A stretch of 64,000 bases of DNA from Roseivivax halotolerans (GTDB taxonomy: Bacteria > Pseudomonadota > Alphaproteobacteria > Rhodobacterales > Rhodobacteraceae): assembly GCF_900115815.1 (NCBI RefSeq), contig NZ_FOXV01000013.1, positions 1 to 64,000 of the forward strand. Direction: 5' to 3'. Each line of letters opens with the position of its first letter. The stretch's first letter is position 1. The translations under genes and the position numbers were made by a program. This document shows positions 1 through 9,176 of the stretch, piece after piece. The notes beneath the pieces are model-generated. The model made no database searches, had not been told where the DNA came from, and saw only the letters and a list, made by a program, of their open reading frames with translations.

Positions 1-135
1 GGGTCCGGGATCGATTGGCCGACCCTGAAAGCGCGGCTCGACGCGGCGCTGGTCCCCGAGGCGCAGGCGACAGGCCCCGAGGCGCTGCCCGACTTTCCCG
101 ATCCATTCCCGGCATGGCGGAAGGCTGCGGCATGA
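1..135 (+). CDS. COG0523 (CobW-type) GTPase, C-terminal fragment
   Basis: The first 44 codons are the end of a gene that starts outside the window; its frame stops at the TGA at 133-135. The tail reads LPDFPDPFPAWRKAAA. A D-P-F-P-x-W ending after an acidic linker is, as I recall, typical of the ZigA/ZagA-like zinc-chaperone GTPases of COG0523. The stop codon overlaps the ATG of the next gene (ATGA at 132-135), so the two are translationally coupled. COG0523 GTPase followed by DUF1826 is a known Zur-regulon pairing, which supports the call. Only 44 residues are visible and no GTPase motif can be checked. Confidence 0.6.
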   Translation, partial: GSGIDWPTLKARLDAALVPEAQATGPEALPDFPDPFPAWRKAAA

Positions 136-770
136 CGGTTCAACGGTTTATCGAACCCGCCAGAACCCGTAGCGTGATCAGTACGCCATCACCTCAAGGC
201 ATGCGGCAGGTCCGGGCCGCTGAGGTCGGCGGTGTCATATGGGATCGGGAAACGCTGGCTTCGTTCCAGACTTGGATTGATGGACTGAGCCCGGCAAACC
301 TGCCGCAGACACGGGTCATTTTGCGCCCCGCTGCGACCCGCGACGCGGTGACAGCAGCTTGCGTTACCGCAGGTACGCCAGATGGCCCGGAGCGGCGGCG
401 CCTGATCGATGACGTTTCTGCGCTTGCCAACATGTTCGCGGACATTATGGATGCCCGCTGGCTGCGCCTGCGACTCGACGTCGTCGATGGCAACGCCTGC
501 CGGCGCTTCCATGTGGACCGGACCACTGCGCGACTGATCTGCACCTATCGGGGCACGGGCACGCAATTCGGAGTGGCCCAAAGGGATGGCGCGGACCCCG
601 AAACGATCCAAACGGTCCCGACCGGATCGCCCCTTGTCATGCGCGGCACACTCTGGCCTGTCGAGCCCGATCCGGGGCTGCGCCACCGATCTCCCCCGAT
701 CGAGGGTAGCGGAGAAACCCGCCTCGTTCTCATCCTGGACCCGATCGACGACCCCGATGAGCCCTCATGA
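132..770 (+). CDS. DUF1826 domain-containing protein
   Basis: A 212-residue protein starting at the ATG that overlaps the upstream stop (ATGA); the frame is open further upstream but the coupled ATG is the natural start. The body contains the DUF1826 pattern I recognise: a DDVSALANMF helix, WLRLRLDVVDGNACRRFHVD, and a Cys/His-containing core ending in LVLILDP. Function is unknown. DUF1826 genes commonly sit beside COG0523 GTPases in Zur regulons, which fits the rest of this region. The motif CRRFHVD could contact a metal or cofactor, but this is inference. Its stop overlaps the ATG of the next small gene. Confidence 0.8.
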   Translation: MTVQRFIEPARTRSVISTPSPQGMRQVRAAEVGGVIWDRETLASFQTWIDGLSPANLPQTRVILRPAATRDAVTAACVTAGTPDGPERRRLIDDVSALANMFADIMDARWLRLRLDVVDGNACRRFHVDRTTARLICTYRGTGTQFGVAQRDGADPETIQTVPTGSPLVMRGTLWPVEPDPGLRHRSPPIEGSGETRLVLILDPIDDPDEPS

Positions 771-1114
771 GCCGTAACCTCACGCCACCCCTGCGCCGCC
801 GCCGGCGCGGGGACCCCATGCGCAGCTATTACCGACTGCTCCCGGCGCGCTTCAGACATGCTCGCACAATCCGCCTTGCCTTGTGGTCTCCCGCCTCGTG
901 CCTCGGGATCTGGCGCGAAGCGCGGAAAAAGTGGACGCCGATTTCAGAGATCATCGCGAACCTTGACCGATTGGAACGGGCGGCGATCGAACGTAGCTTT
1001 AGGCTTCAAAAGACGCCAAACTGTAGTGCAAATTGGGACGGAAGGATCAGCAAGAGGTCGATAGAAACCGGTACTTCTCTTCTGTTGAGATGGTCTCCAC
1101 TCGAAAGATCGTAA
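767..1114 (+). CDS. Small Arg-rich protein, DUF6525-like, probably frame-damaged
   Basis: The ATG overlaps the DUF1826 stop (ATGA at 767-770), suggesting a third coupled gene. The N-terminus (NLTPPLRRRRRGDPMRSY) and the later WSPASCLGIWREARK resemble the roughly 95-residue DUF6525 proteins I remember from Rhodobacteraceae. Between these parts the expected LAQSALP is readable only in the +1 frame (861-881), with WSPASC (884 onward) back in the original frame. This suggests two compensating indels (+1 near 857-860, +2 near 882-885). The last 30 residues look like read-through into non-coding DNA. The family assignment is from memory and uncertain. Confidence 0.4.
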   Translation: MSRNLTPPLRRRRRGDPMRSYYRLLPARFRHARTIRLALWSPASCLGIWREARKKWTPISEIIANLDRLERAAIERSFRLQKTPNCSANWDGRISKRSIETGTSLLLRWSPLERS

Positions 1115-1480
1115 GTCACTAAACGAATGCTGCGAAAGGTCGCCGTTTGCCGCTTCTGGAATGTTGAACTGCAGTACCCTCGATGCGTGCCAATGACCTT
1201 CCCCCGCGATTAGGGCCGGTTTGATCTGGAATCTACCGGTTAGGTTTGAGTGTTGAGCTGCAGCGTGGAGACCGCAAGAGCGCTCAAGCGCTGGCGCAGT
1301 GCCTCATGATCCGTTCGAGATCTCTTCGAACATTTGGTTTTCTCGCTTCTGCGCTTGCACAGTTGCTGCCAAAAACACGCTTCGAAGCTGCAGGAAAATC
1401 GCACCTTCGTGCGTTGAGTAGCAGAGCCCATCGGAGCAAGGGACCGCTGGGTCTCAAGAAATCAACGCGAACTGGCTTCG
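1115..1480. other. Intergenic stretch without a recognisable gene
   Basis: About 365 bases between the end of the small Arg-rich frame and the 3' end of the minus-strand gene at 1481. Open frames here are short and look like no family I know. Local AT content is visibly higher than in the flanks. I see no tRNA, strong terminator or obvious repeat. It may be a decayed gene or insertion remnant, but nothing in the sequence proves that. Confidence 0.4.
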
Positions 1481-2080
1481 TCAACATCGCGAAGTGGCGC
1501 CCATACGCTGATTGTCGGCAGCATTTTGATGGCTCGCAATAGCCCCCGTTTCAGACGTTCTCGGTCTAAGCCTCGAAGGGCAGCGACGAGTGATGCAAAC
1601 GATGCGGAGAACGTCGTCTGCATCCTTCAGGTATCCAAAGCTCTTGTCGGTCTTCACGGTCTTACCGGCCGTGTCAGTGAAGAAGAACCATCCCATCCAC
1701 ATGGCGGTGTTACCATCAATTAGGCTGGCGGCTGTTTCGGACCAGGTATGCCGCCATCTCCGGAGGGCGAACCCAGCGTCGAGCGGAAAATCGGGGTCGC
1801 GTCCGACGAAATAGGACAGCGCACCCTTTCTGCTCGTGCGAAAAGTCTTCTCTCCACCGCTCAGCGTCGGCTTGAACAAAACCGGCCCGATGTCGAAGCC
1901 GTAGGTCGAATCGAGCAGATCGCAAGCAATCCGTCGCGCCTCGTCAAATCCGTTTGCCTCGTGAGCCTTCGAGATCGTGACAAGCCCATCGCCCCAAGTC
2001 TCGCGCGCCGCAGCAATTTCATTATCAGTTATGCCCAAGGGTCTATCCTCGTTCACTCTTAGGGGTTTAACACGTGACAC
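1481..2080 (-). pseudogene. NTF2-like small protein with a C-terminal frameshift
   Basis: The frame gives 199 residues. The first 160 (GDGLVTISKAH, DIGPVLFKPT, GALSYFVGRDPDFPLDAGFA, NTAMWMGWFFFTD, KTDKSFGYLKDADDVLRIV) match a family of about 150-170 residues that databases often label phosphoribosyl-AMP cyclohydrolase; I think it is really a SnoaL/NTF2-like fold. After LRIV the family ends in LHHSSLP. That ending, LHHSSLPFEA then stop (1566-1568), is present but in the other frame. One base is missing in a T run near 1596-1600, so the product carries about 40 unrelated residues. It lies 54 bp downstream of thrS and may be the last gene of that operon. A sequencing error is equally possible. 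Confidence 0.65.
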
Positions 2081-2134
2081 ATGATCTGTGTCACTCGGCG
2101 CAACGGTCGCAGCGCATCGTCCGCATACAGGTTG

Positions 2135-4060
2135 TTATGTCTTGTCCGCGCAAGGATGCTGTGCCTCGCGCACGAGGCTGTCGACCGCGTCTTCGATGGC
2201 AAGTGTTCGCGTGTCCTCGGCTCCGTGCCGCCGGATCGTGACCGTCCGGTCTTCGGCTTCCCGGGCGCCGAGCGCGATCTGCACGGGCACCTTCTTCAGG
2301 GCGTGCTCGCGCACCTTGTAGCCGATCTTCTCGTTTCGCAGATCGGTCTCGACGCGCAGCCCATTCGAGCGCAGCGCTCTGGCCACATCGCGGGCCCAGT
2401 CATCCGCCGCACCGGTGACGGTCGCCACCACCGCCTGCACTGGCCCCAGCCAAAGCGGCAGGTGGCCGGCATGGTGTTCGATCAGGATGCCAGTGAACCT
2501 CTCGAGCGAGCCGAAAAGAGCCCGATGCAGCATGACTGGAGGCAGCTTGTCGCACGACGGCGCGACATAGGTTGTCCCGAAGCGTTCGGGCAGATTGAAA
2601 TCGACCTGCAGCGTGCCGCACTGCCAATCCCGCCCGATGGCGTCGCGCAGAACGTATTCGAGCTTCGGGCCGTAGAAGGCGCCTTCACCTTCGAAGATCG
2701 TGTAGGCGTGCCCGGCGGTGTCGAGCGCCGTGCGCAGCGCTTCTTCGGACCGGTCCCAGCTCTCGTCACTTCCGATCCGGTTTTCCGGGCGGGTCGAGAG
2801 CTTGATGCTGACATCCTCGAAGCCGAAGTCGCGGTAGATCGACAGCACGAGATCGTTGACCTTCAGGCACTCTTCGGCGAGTTGCTCGGGCGTGCAGTAG
2901 ATGTGGGCATCGTTCTGCGTGAAGCTGCGCACGCGCAGAAGTCCGTGAAGGGCGCCGGAGGGTTCGTAGCGATGGACCTTTCCGAACTCGGCGAGCTTGA
3001 GGGGCAGATCCCGGTAACTCTTGGTGCCCTGACCGTAAATGAGCATGTGACCGGGGCAGTTCATGGGCTTCAACGCGTAGTCGCGCTCATCCTCGGTCTT
3101 CGCGAGGAACATGTTGGCGCGGTAGTTCTGCCAATGGCCGGACGTCTCCCACAGCGTACGTTCCATGATGTCGGGTGAGTTCACCTCGACGTATCCTGCG
3201 TCTTCCTGACGCGTGCGCATGTAGCCGATCAGCGTCTGGAACAGCCGCCATCCGCGCGGGTGCCAGAAGACCGATCCGGGGGCGACCTCCTCGAAATGGA
3301 ACAGGTCCATCTCGCGCCCCAGCCTGCGGTGATCGCGCTTTTCGGCCTCGGCCATCATGGTCAGGTGGGACTCGAGGGCGGGCTTGTCGGCGAAAGCAAC
3401 ACCGTAGATCCGGCTTAGCATCCGGTTTTTCGCGTCGCCCCGCCAATAGGCCCCGGCGACATGGGTCAGCTTGAAGGCCGTGCCGGCATCGGCCGTGCTG
3501 CGCATGTGCGGGCCGCGACAGAGGTCGAGCCAGTCGCCCTGCCGGTAGATGGTGACAGGCTCACCGGCCGGGATAGCGTCGAGCAGGCCCAGTTTATAGG
3601 TTTCGCCCGCAGTCTCGAAATGCGCGCGGACCTCCGCGCGACGCCATGCCTCGCGCGCGAAGGGACGTCGCGCGGCGACTATCTCGCGCATTTTTTTTTC
3701 GATGACGGGGAGGTCTTCCGGCGTGAACGGCGTGTCGCGGTCGAAATCGTAGTAGAAGCCGTGTTCGATTGCCGGGCCGATCGCTGTCCGCGTCTCGGGC
3801 CAGAGCGTCTGAACCGCCTCGGCCAGCACATGAGCCAGGTCGTGGCGGATCAGCTCCAGAGCGCGGGGATCGTCGCGGGTGACAAGCTCTACCGCCGCAC
3901 CGTCGGGCAAGGCGGCAGAGAGGTCGGTGATCTTCCCATCGACAAGCGCGGCCACGGTCCGTTTAGCGAGGCTCGGGCTGATGGCGGCGGCGAGGTCAGC
4001 GGCGGTACTGGCTGGAGCCAGCGCTCGACTGGCCCCATCTGGCAGGCGGACATGGATCAT
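2135..4060 (-). CDS. thrS: Threonine--tRNA ligase
   Basis: A 641-residue class II synthetase of normal length. An N-terminal TGS domain (residues 1-62) is followed by the editing domain with HDLAH at 73-77 and CRGPH at 181-185, the catalytic core and the anticodon-binding domain. The three expected zinc ligands are present: Cys335 in MNCPGH, His386 in NDAHIYC and His512 in VMLHRA, so the enzyme looks zinc-dependent. The frame is open about 110 codons upstream, but the ATG at 4060 overlaps the yidD stop (ATGA) and begins with the usual MIHVRLPDG. It is the fourth gene of an overlapping minus-strand operon with a Zur box at its head, so it may be a Zur-regulated copy; whether another thrS exists cannot be seen. 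Confidence 0.97.
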   Translation of the reverse strand: MIHVRLPDGASRALAPASTAADLAAAISPSLAKRTVAALVDGKITDLSAALPDGAAVELVTRDDPRALELIRHDLAHVLAEAVQTLWPETRTAIGPAIEHGFYYDFDRDTPFTPEDLPVIEKKMREIVAARRPFAREAWRRAEVRAHFETAGETYKLGLLDAIPAGEPVTIYRQGDWLDLCRGPHMRSTADAGTAFKLTHVAGAYWRGDAKNRMLSRIYGVAFADKPALESHLTMMAEAEKRDHRRLGREMDLFHFEEVAPGSVFWHPRGWRLFQTLIGYMRTRQEDAGYVEVNSPDIMERTLWETSGHWQNYRANMFLAKTEDERDYALKPMNCPGHMLIYGQGTKSYRDLPLKLAEFGKVHRYEPSGALHGLLRVRSFTQNDAHIYCTPEQLAEECLKVNDLVLSIYRDFGFEDVSIKLSTRPENRIGSDESWDRSEEALRTALDTAGHAYTIFEGEGAFYGPKLEYVLRDAIGRDWQCGTLQVDFNLPERFGTTYVAPSCDKLPPVMLHRALFGSLERFTGILIEHHAGHLPLWLGPVQAVVATVTGAADDWARDVARALRSNGLRVETDLRNEKIGYKVREHALKKVPVQIALGAREAEDRTVTIRRHGAEDTRTLAIEDAVDSLVREAQHPCADKT

Positions 4061-4301
4061 CGCGAGGTCTTTCGGTTCGTGACAGGGGGCACCGGGTCGT
4101 ATCCGCTTCGGCCCCACGGATTGCAGCGGACAAGGCGCAGAAGTGTCAGCCAGAGGCCACGCAGGGGCCCATGGGTTTCCAGTGCCTCGATGGCGTAGAC
4201 GGAGCAGCTCGGCTGGAACCGGCAGGAATGGCCGAGCCACGGCGACAGGATCAGCCGGTAGGCCCGGATAGGCAGAATCAAGAGCCAGATGACGCTCGCC
4301 C

Positions 4302-4305
<4 letters not shown>
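4057..4305 (-). CDS. yidD: Membrane protein insertion efficiency factor YidD
   Basis: An 82-residue protein with the YidD signature: a hydrophobic N-terminus ([19 protein letters not shown]) then [18 protein letters not shown] and [17 protein letters not shown]. The conserved Cys cluster is intact. YidD helps YidC-dependent insertion of inner-membrane proteins. The start is the ATG overlapping the cysS stop (ATGA at 4302-4305), and its stop overlaps the thrS start (4057-4060). It therefore lies between two tRNA synthetases instead of in the usual rnpA-yidD-yidC context; this could be the only copy or an extra one. Confidence 0.93.
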
Positions 4306-5642
<1,337 letters not shown>

Positions 5643-5645
5643 TGT

Positions 5646-6785
5646 TCAGAATGGCATCTCGGTCGTGTCGGCCATCATGCCGTCCGTGGCCGCATCATCG
5701 TCCGTCCAGCGCATGCGCAGAGTATCAAGGCTTGCTTTCAGACCCTTCGCATCGGTGTCGCGCGCGATGACCACGACCCGGCTTGTCGTGTCGGTCCCGG
5801 ACCAGGAGCGGACCTGAACGGGCGCATCGAAGATGTGCTGCACGCCGTGGAAGACGAAGGGGAGATCCAGGCCTTCCACGTGCAGGATCCCCTTGATCCG
5901 GAGAATGTCCGGCCCCTTGAGCGCGATCAGCGTATCGAGCCAAAAATCGAAGATGCTCGCGGGGATCGGCTCCTCGACCTCGATCGATGCAGACGCGATG
6001 CGATGGTCGTGATGCGCGTGGCCTCCGGTCTGTTGCAAGGGCAGCGGGGCAGGCTTGGCGCCTGTCGGGGTGAGGCCCGACAGACCTGAAAGCGGATCGG
6101 GCTTTGACGGCTCAACACCGAGCCACTCCGAGATATCGTCCGTGGTCACGCTGGGACGCAGCGCCGAGAGGCCGAACAGCGCGCCGGGGGCAATACGTCC
6201 ACGCTCCGAATGGATGCGCCGGGCGGTCGCGTTGATGCCTTCGAGCCTCGCTTCGAACTGCGCCACCTCGCGCGGGGTGACGAGATCGGTTTTCGTCACC
6301 ACCATCAGGTCGGCCATTGCGACCTGGTGAACCGCCTCGAACTGAGTGTCGAGCGTGCGTGGCCCCAGGGCTGCGTCGGCAAGCGTCACCACGCCGTCCA
6401 TTCGATAGAAAGGAGCGGTCAGATCGTCCACGACGAGCGTGTGCAGGATCGGACCGGGATCCGCGATTCCGGTGGTTTCGATGACCACGCGGTCGAACGC
6501 CAGGTCACCGCGTTTCCGCTTGGCCATCAGTGACCGCATCGTGTTGGCGAGATCGCTCCGGATTGAGCAGCAAATACACCCCGATTGCATCAGCACGGTT
6601 TCTTCGGTGGCCTCCTCGATCAGATCATGGTCGAGCCCGACATCCCCGAATTCATTCATGATGACGGCAATGCGACCGGCCTCGGGGTCGCGTATCAGGT
6701 TGTTCAGGAGGGTTGTCTTGCCTGCTCCGAGAAATCCGGTGAGCAACGTCACCGGAACCCGGTCATCTGTGATGTCGGTCGCCAT
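5646..6785 (-). CDS. CobW/COG0523-family GTPase, probable zinc chaperone
   Basis: A 379-residue G3E P-loop GTPase. Walker A GFLGAGKTT is at 17-25, the metal-binding CxCC-type motif as CICC at 70-73, ETTG at 103-106 and the NKxD equivalent TKTD at 164-167. The His-rich stretch GGHAHHDH at 254-261 before the C-terminal CobW domain suits metal delivery. It is the first gene of the operon continuing into cysS, yidD and thrS. Its start lies 40 bp from the Zur box at 6825-6842, which it shares with the divergent hisI. Proteins of this type load zinc into client enzymes under zinc limitation; the clients here are unknown. Confidence 0.93.
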   Translation of the reverse strand: MATDITDDRVPVTLLTGFLGAGKTTLLNNLIRDPEAGRIAVIMNEFGDVGLDHDLIEEATEETVLMQSGCICCSIRSDLANTMRSLMAKRKRGDLAFDRVVIETTGIADPGPILHTLVVDDLTAPFYRMDGVVTLADAALGPRTLDTQFEAVHQVAMADLMVVTKTDLVTPREVAQFEARLEGINATARRIHSERGRIAPGALFGLSALRPSVTTDDISEWLGVEPSKPDPLSGLSGLTPTGAKPAPLPLQQTGGHAHHDHRIASASIEVEEPIPASIFDFWLDTLIALKGPDILRIKGILHVEGLDLPFVFHGVQHIFDAPVQVRSWSGTDTTSRVVVIARDTDAKGLKASLDTLRMRWTDDDAATDGMMADTTEMPF

Positions 6786-6824
6786 GCGTGCCTCTTTACA
6801 ATCCTGGTTAACTTCGACATGTGC

Positions 6825-6842
6825 GCTACGTTATTACATATC
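6825..6842. promoter_or_regulatory. Zur box between the COG0523 operon and hisI
   Basis: An 18-bp near-palindrome reading GCTACGTTATTACATATC. It matches 15 of 18 positions of the alphaproteobacterial Zur consensus as I remember it (GATATGTTATAACATATC). It lies in the 75-bp gap between two divergent starts (6785 on minus, 6861 on plus), the ideal position for repressing both arms. A zur gene is encoded 3 kb away. The site was found by eye; no matrix score was computed. Confidence 0.8.
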
Positions 6843-6860
6843 AAAATACAAGGAGCGACG

Positions 6861-7334
6861 ATGGGAAAACTTGAGTTCGCGTCACGCACCTCAGTCGAGC
6901 AGATCGAGGAGGGCTACGAGTTGGTGCCTAAGTTCGGCCCGGACGGCCTCATGCCGTGCATCACCTCCGACGCAAGCACCGGGGAGGTCCTCATGCTCGG
7001 ATGGATGAACACTGAGGCGCTCCGGCTCACGATCGAGACTGGCGAAGCACACTACTTCAGCCGCGCAAGGCAAGTGCTATGGCGCAAGGGCGCGACCTCC
7101 GGCCTTGTGCAGAACATTGTCGAAGCGCGGATCGATGATGATCAGGACGCGATCTGGCTGCGAGTCGAGGTCGCAGGGTCCGGCGCTTCGTGCCATGTGG
7201 GCTACCGGTCCTGTTTCTATCGCGCTGTACCGCTTGGGGCGAAGGCCGGGCAGCCGCTTGTGTATCTGGAAGGCGACAAGACGTTCGATCCCGGTGAGGT
7301 CTATGGCGATGTGCCAAACCCGACCCAGATCTGA
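6861..7334 (+). CDS. hisI: Phosphoribosyl-AMP cyclohydrolase paralog with altered zinc site
   Basis: A 157-residue HisI (third step of histidine synthesis, PR-AMP to ProFAR). The start ATG has an upstream AAGGAG and lies 18 bp from the Zur box. The canonical metal motif D-C-D-x-D is here DDDQD (residues 92-96): the cysteine that is a zinc ligand in characterised HisI is Asp93. The other two ligands, Cys111 and Cys118 in SCHVGYRSCFY, are kept, with two extra residues in the spacing. Zur-regulated HisI2 paralogs with changed ligands are known from other bacteria, so this is likely the low-zinc version. It overlaps the next gene by 26 bp. Confidence 0.9.
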   Translation: MGKLEFASRTSVEQIEEGYELVPKFGPDGLMPCITSDASTGEVLMLGWMNTEALRLTIETGEAHYFSRARQVLWRKGATSGLVQNIVEARIDDDQDAIWLRVEVAGSGASCHVGYRSCFYRAVPLGAKAGQPLVYLEGDKTFDPGEVYGDVPNPTQI

Positions 7335-8067
7335 TCTGCACTGGATGCGGCGGGCCCTGCGATTGGCGGGCCAAAAGCGCGGTTATGTCTGGCCGAATCC
7401 GCCGGTGGGATGCGTAATTGTCAGAGATAATCGTGTCGTCGCCGAGGCCGCGACCCACGCGGGCGGGCGGCCGCATGCGGAACGAAAGGCTCTGGATCAG
7501 GCCGGAGTAGAAGCCAGAGGTGCCACGCTTTTCGTCACACTCGAACCATGTTGCCATTGGGGCGTGACGCCACCTTGCGCCGACGCGATTGTCGACGCCG
7601 GCGTGGCCCGGGTCGTCTGCGCCGTCGGAGACCCAGACCCGCGAGTGAACGGCGGTGGATTCGAGAGGCTGCGCGCTGCCGGCGTCGACGTCGAGGTCGG
7701 CCTCTGCGCAGATGAGGCTGCGCGCGTGCTGTCGGGCTTTTTCCACCGCGTGCGGCATGGCGTGCCGGACGTCGTCGTGGTCGAACGGACCCTGGACCGG
7801 ATCCCGACCTGCGCTGATGCGCTGCTCGTATCATCCACCGGCGGGATGCGTCTCGCCACACGCAGATCAGGGACGATGGTGATCACTCCGGTTCCCGAGG
7901 ACAGGACAGACGCCGTATTGATATGGATGGGGGAGCTTGGTCTCACGACCGTGGCAGTGCTGCGAGGCGATCCCGCTTCTCACTTCATCGTACGCAGAGG
8001 TTCCAGCTCTCTCGCCGACCGATCCGAGGCTGCACCACGCGGGGCCGCAACCAGAGCTGTCTCATGA
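7309..8067 (+). CDS. RibD-type pyrimidine deaminase with degenerate reductase half
   Basis: A 252-residue protein. Residues 10-145 are a RibD deaminase domain: MRRALRLAGQKRGYVWPNPPVG, zinc-site HAE at 56-58 and EPCCHWGVTPPC at 79-90 with ligands His56, Cys81 and Cys90. The deaminase converts the diaminopyrimidine in riboflavin synthesis. The reductase half should add about 210 residues; only about 105 remain. ERTLDRIPT vaguely echoes the usual SLDGRIAT, but the NADPH-binding core is not recognisable. It overlaps the hisI end, so they are coupled and share the Zur box. It is either a deaminase-only variant or a decaying copy. An ATG at 7345 is an alternative start. Confidence 0.75.
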   Translation: MCQTRPRSDLHWMRRALRLAGQKRGYVWPNPPVGCVIVRDNRVVAEAATHAGGRPHAERKALDQAGVEARGATLFVTLEPCCHWGVTPPCADAIVDAGVARVVCAVGDPDPRVNGGGFERLRAAGVDVEVGLCADEAARVLSGFFHRVRHGVPDVVVVERTLDRIPTCADALLVSSTGGMRLATRRSGTMVITPVPEDRTDAVLIWMGELGLTTVAVLRGDPASHFIVRRGSSSLADRSEAAPRGAATRAVS

Positions 8068-8086
8068 GAACGACGCGGCGAGGTGA

Positions 8087-8347
8087 GTGGGAGTGCTGAA
8101 CAAGTCCGTTCGTGACGCGTCCAGAACCTTCTGGCACGTGCAGCGCGTCAAGCGCATGATCAGGGGGCACCTCGGACGTGGCGCACAATGTCTTGTCTCG
8201 GTGCAACAGGCATACTGCAGCGACCCTGGCTGCGAAGGATTCTTGACCGAAATCCGGATCGTGCAGCTTGGATTTCAAGAGATGCGCACGACTCTACATA
8301 AGCCGGTCGCGGACGTCTCCGAGGGCGACATCGCCGCGATCTTTTAG
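8087..8347 (+). CDS. Small conserved Cys protein in the Zur-linked operon, function unknown
   Basis: An 86-residue protein starting at GTG 8087 or GTG 8093, 19 bp after ribD and in the same direction. A basic N-terminal helix (NKSVRDASRTFWHVQRVKRM) is followed by QCLVSVQQAYCSDPGCEGF and an acidic tail. The three cysteines resemble, from memory only, small proteins with a C-x-EPGCPP-x-ET motif that accompany some COG0523 GTPases. I cannot name the family. The composition is not that of random sequence and the position points to a role in zinc limitation. It converges on znuB with a 35-bp gap. Confidence 0.6.
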   Translation: MGVLNKSVRDASRTFWHVQRVKRMIRGHLGRGAQCLVSVQQAYCSDPGCEGFLTEIRIVQLGFQEMRTTLHKPVADVSEGDIAAIF

Positions 8348-8381
8348 GTCGGCAGACCAGGTCCCGCCTGCGCGCCGAGCT

Positions 8382-9176
8382 TCAACCAGGCTGCCGTATC
8401 CGGGATGCGATGTTCGAAAGGATGAACAGCAGCGCGGTCACGCAGACGATCGTTGGACCGGTCGGCGTGTCGAACTCATAGGATGCGCGCAGCCCTATCC
8501 ACGCCGAAGTCATTCCGACGAGGGCTGCCATGATTCCCATGCGCTCGGGCGTGACGGCAAAGGGCCGTACAGTGGCCGCTGGAATGATCAGCAGCGCGGT
8601 AATAAGCAACACACCCACCACTTTGATCGCCACGGCGACTACCACCGCCAGAGCCAGTGTCAGGACGAGCTGCTCGCGTTTCGGATCGATGCCGGCGGCA
8701 AGGGCGAGTCCGTCATCCAAAGTTGCCGTCAGAAGCGCGTTCCAGCGCCAGCCAATCAACGCAAGGACCAGCGCCGCGCCGCCCCAGATCACCGCAAGAT
8801 CGCTGCGCGACACCGCCAGAATGTCGCCGAAGAGATAGGCCATGAGATCGATACGCACACCTTGGATAAAGGTCACTCCCACAAGCCCGAAGGCGAGCGC
8901 GGAATGCGCCATGACGCCAAGTAGCGTGTCCATCGCGTAGCCGCGTCCCGAGATCACAGAAACTACCATGGCCATGAAGAGCGCTATGAACAATGTCCCG
9001 ACAAAGACCGGCAGAGACGCCGCCAGCGACAGTGCCACGCCAAGGATTGCGGCATGGGCGGTGGCGTCTCCGAAATAGGCCATCCTTCGCCATACTACGA
9101 AACAGCCAAGCGGCGCGGCGGCGAGCCCCGTGCCGATCCCGGCAAGCGCGGCGCGGGTCAAGAAGTCATCAAGCAT
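8382..9176 (-). CDS. znuB: Zinc ABC transporter permease ZnuB
   Basis: A 264-residue ABC-3 family inner-membrane permease with about eight hydrophobic segments. Family features include WRRMAYFGDATAHAAILGVA near the N-terminus, the GRGYAMDTLLGVMAHSALA region and a terminal pair of helices. It partners ZnuC and ZnuA for high-affinity zinc import. The ATG at 9176 overlaps the znuC stop by one base, so zur-znuC-znuB form one minus-strand transcript. Confidence 0.95.
   Translation of the reverse strand: MLDDFLTRAALAGIGTGLAAAPLGCFVVWRRMAYFGDATAHAAILGVALSLAASLPVFVGTLFIALFMAMVVSVISGRGYAMDTLLGVMAHSALAFGLVGVTFIQGVRIDLMAYLFGDILAVSRSDLAVIWGGAALVLALIGWRWNALLTATLDDGLALAAGIDPKREQLVLTLALAVVVAVAIKVVGVLLITALLIIPAATVRPFAVTPERMGIMAALVGMTSAWIGLRASYEFDTPTGPTIVCVTALLFILSNIASRIRQPG

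Noticed and set aside
2081-3178. A 365-codon open frame on the plus strand
   Set aside because: Antisense to thrS, which has all family motifs; no recognisable protein.
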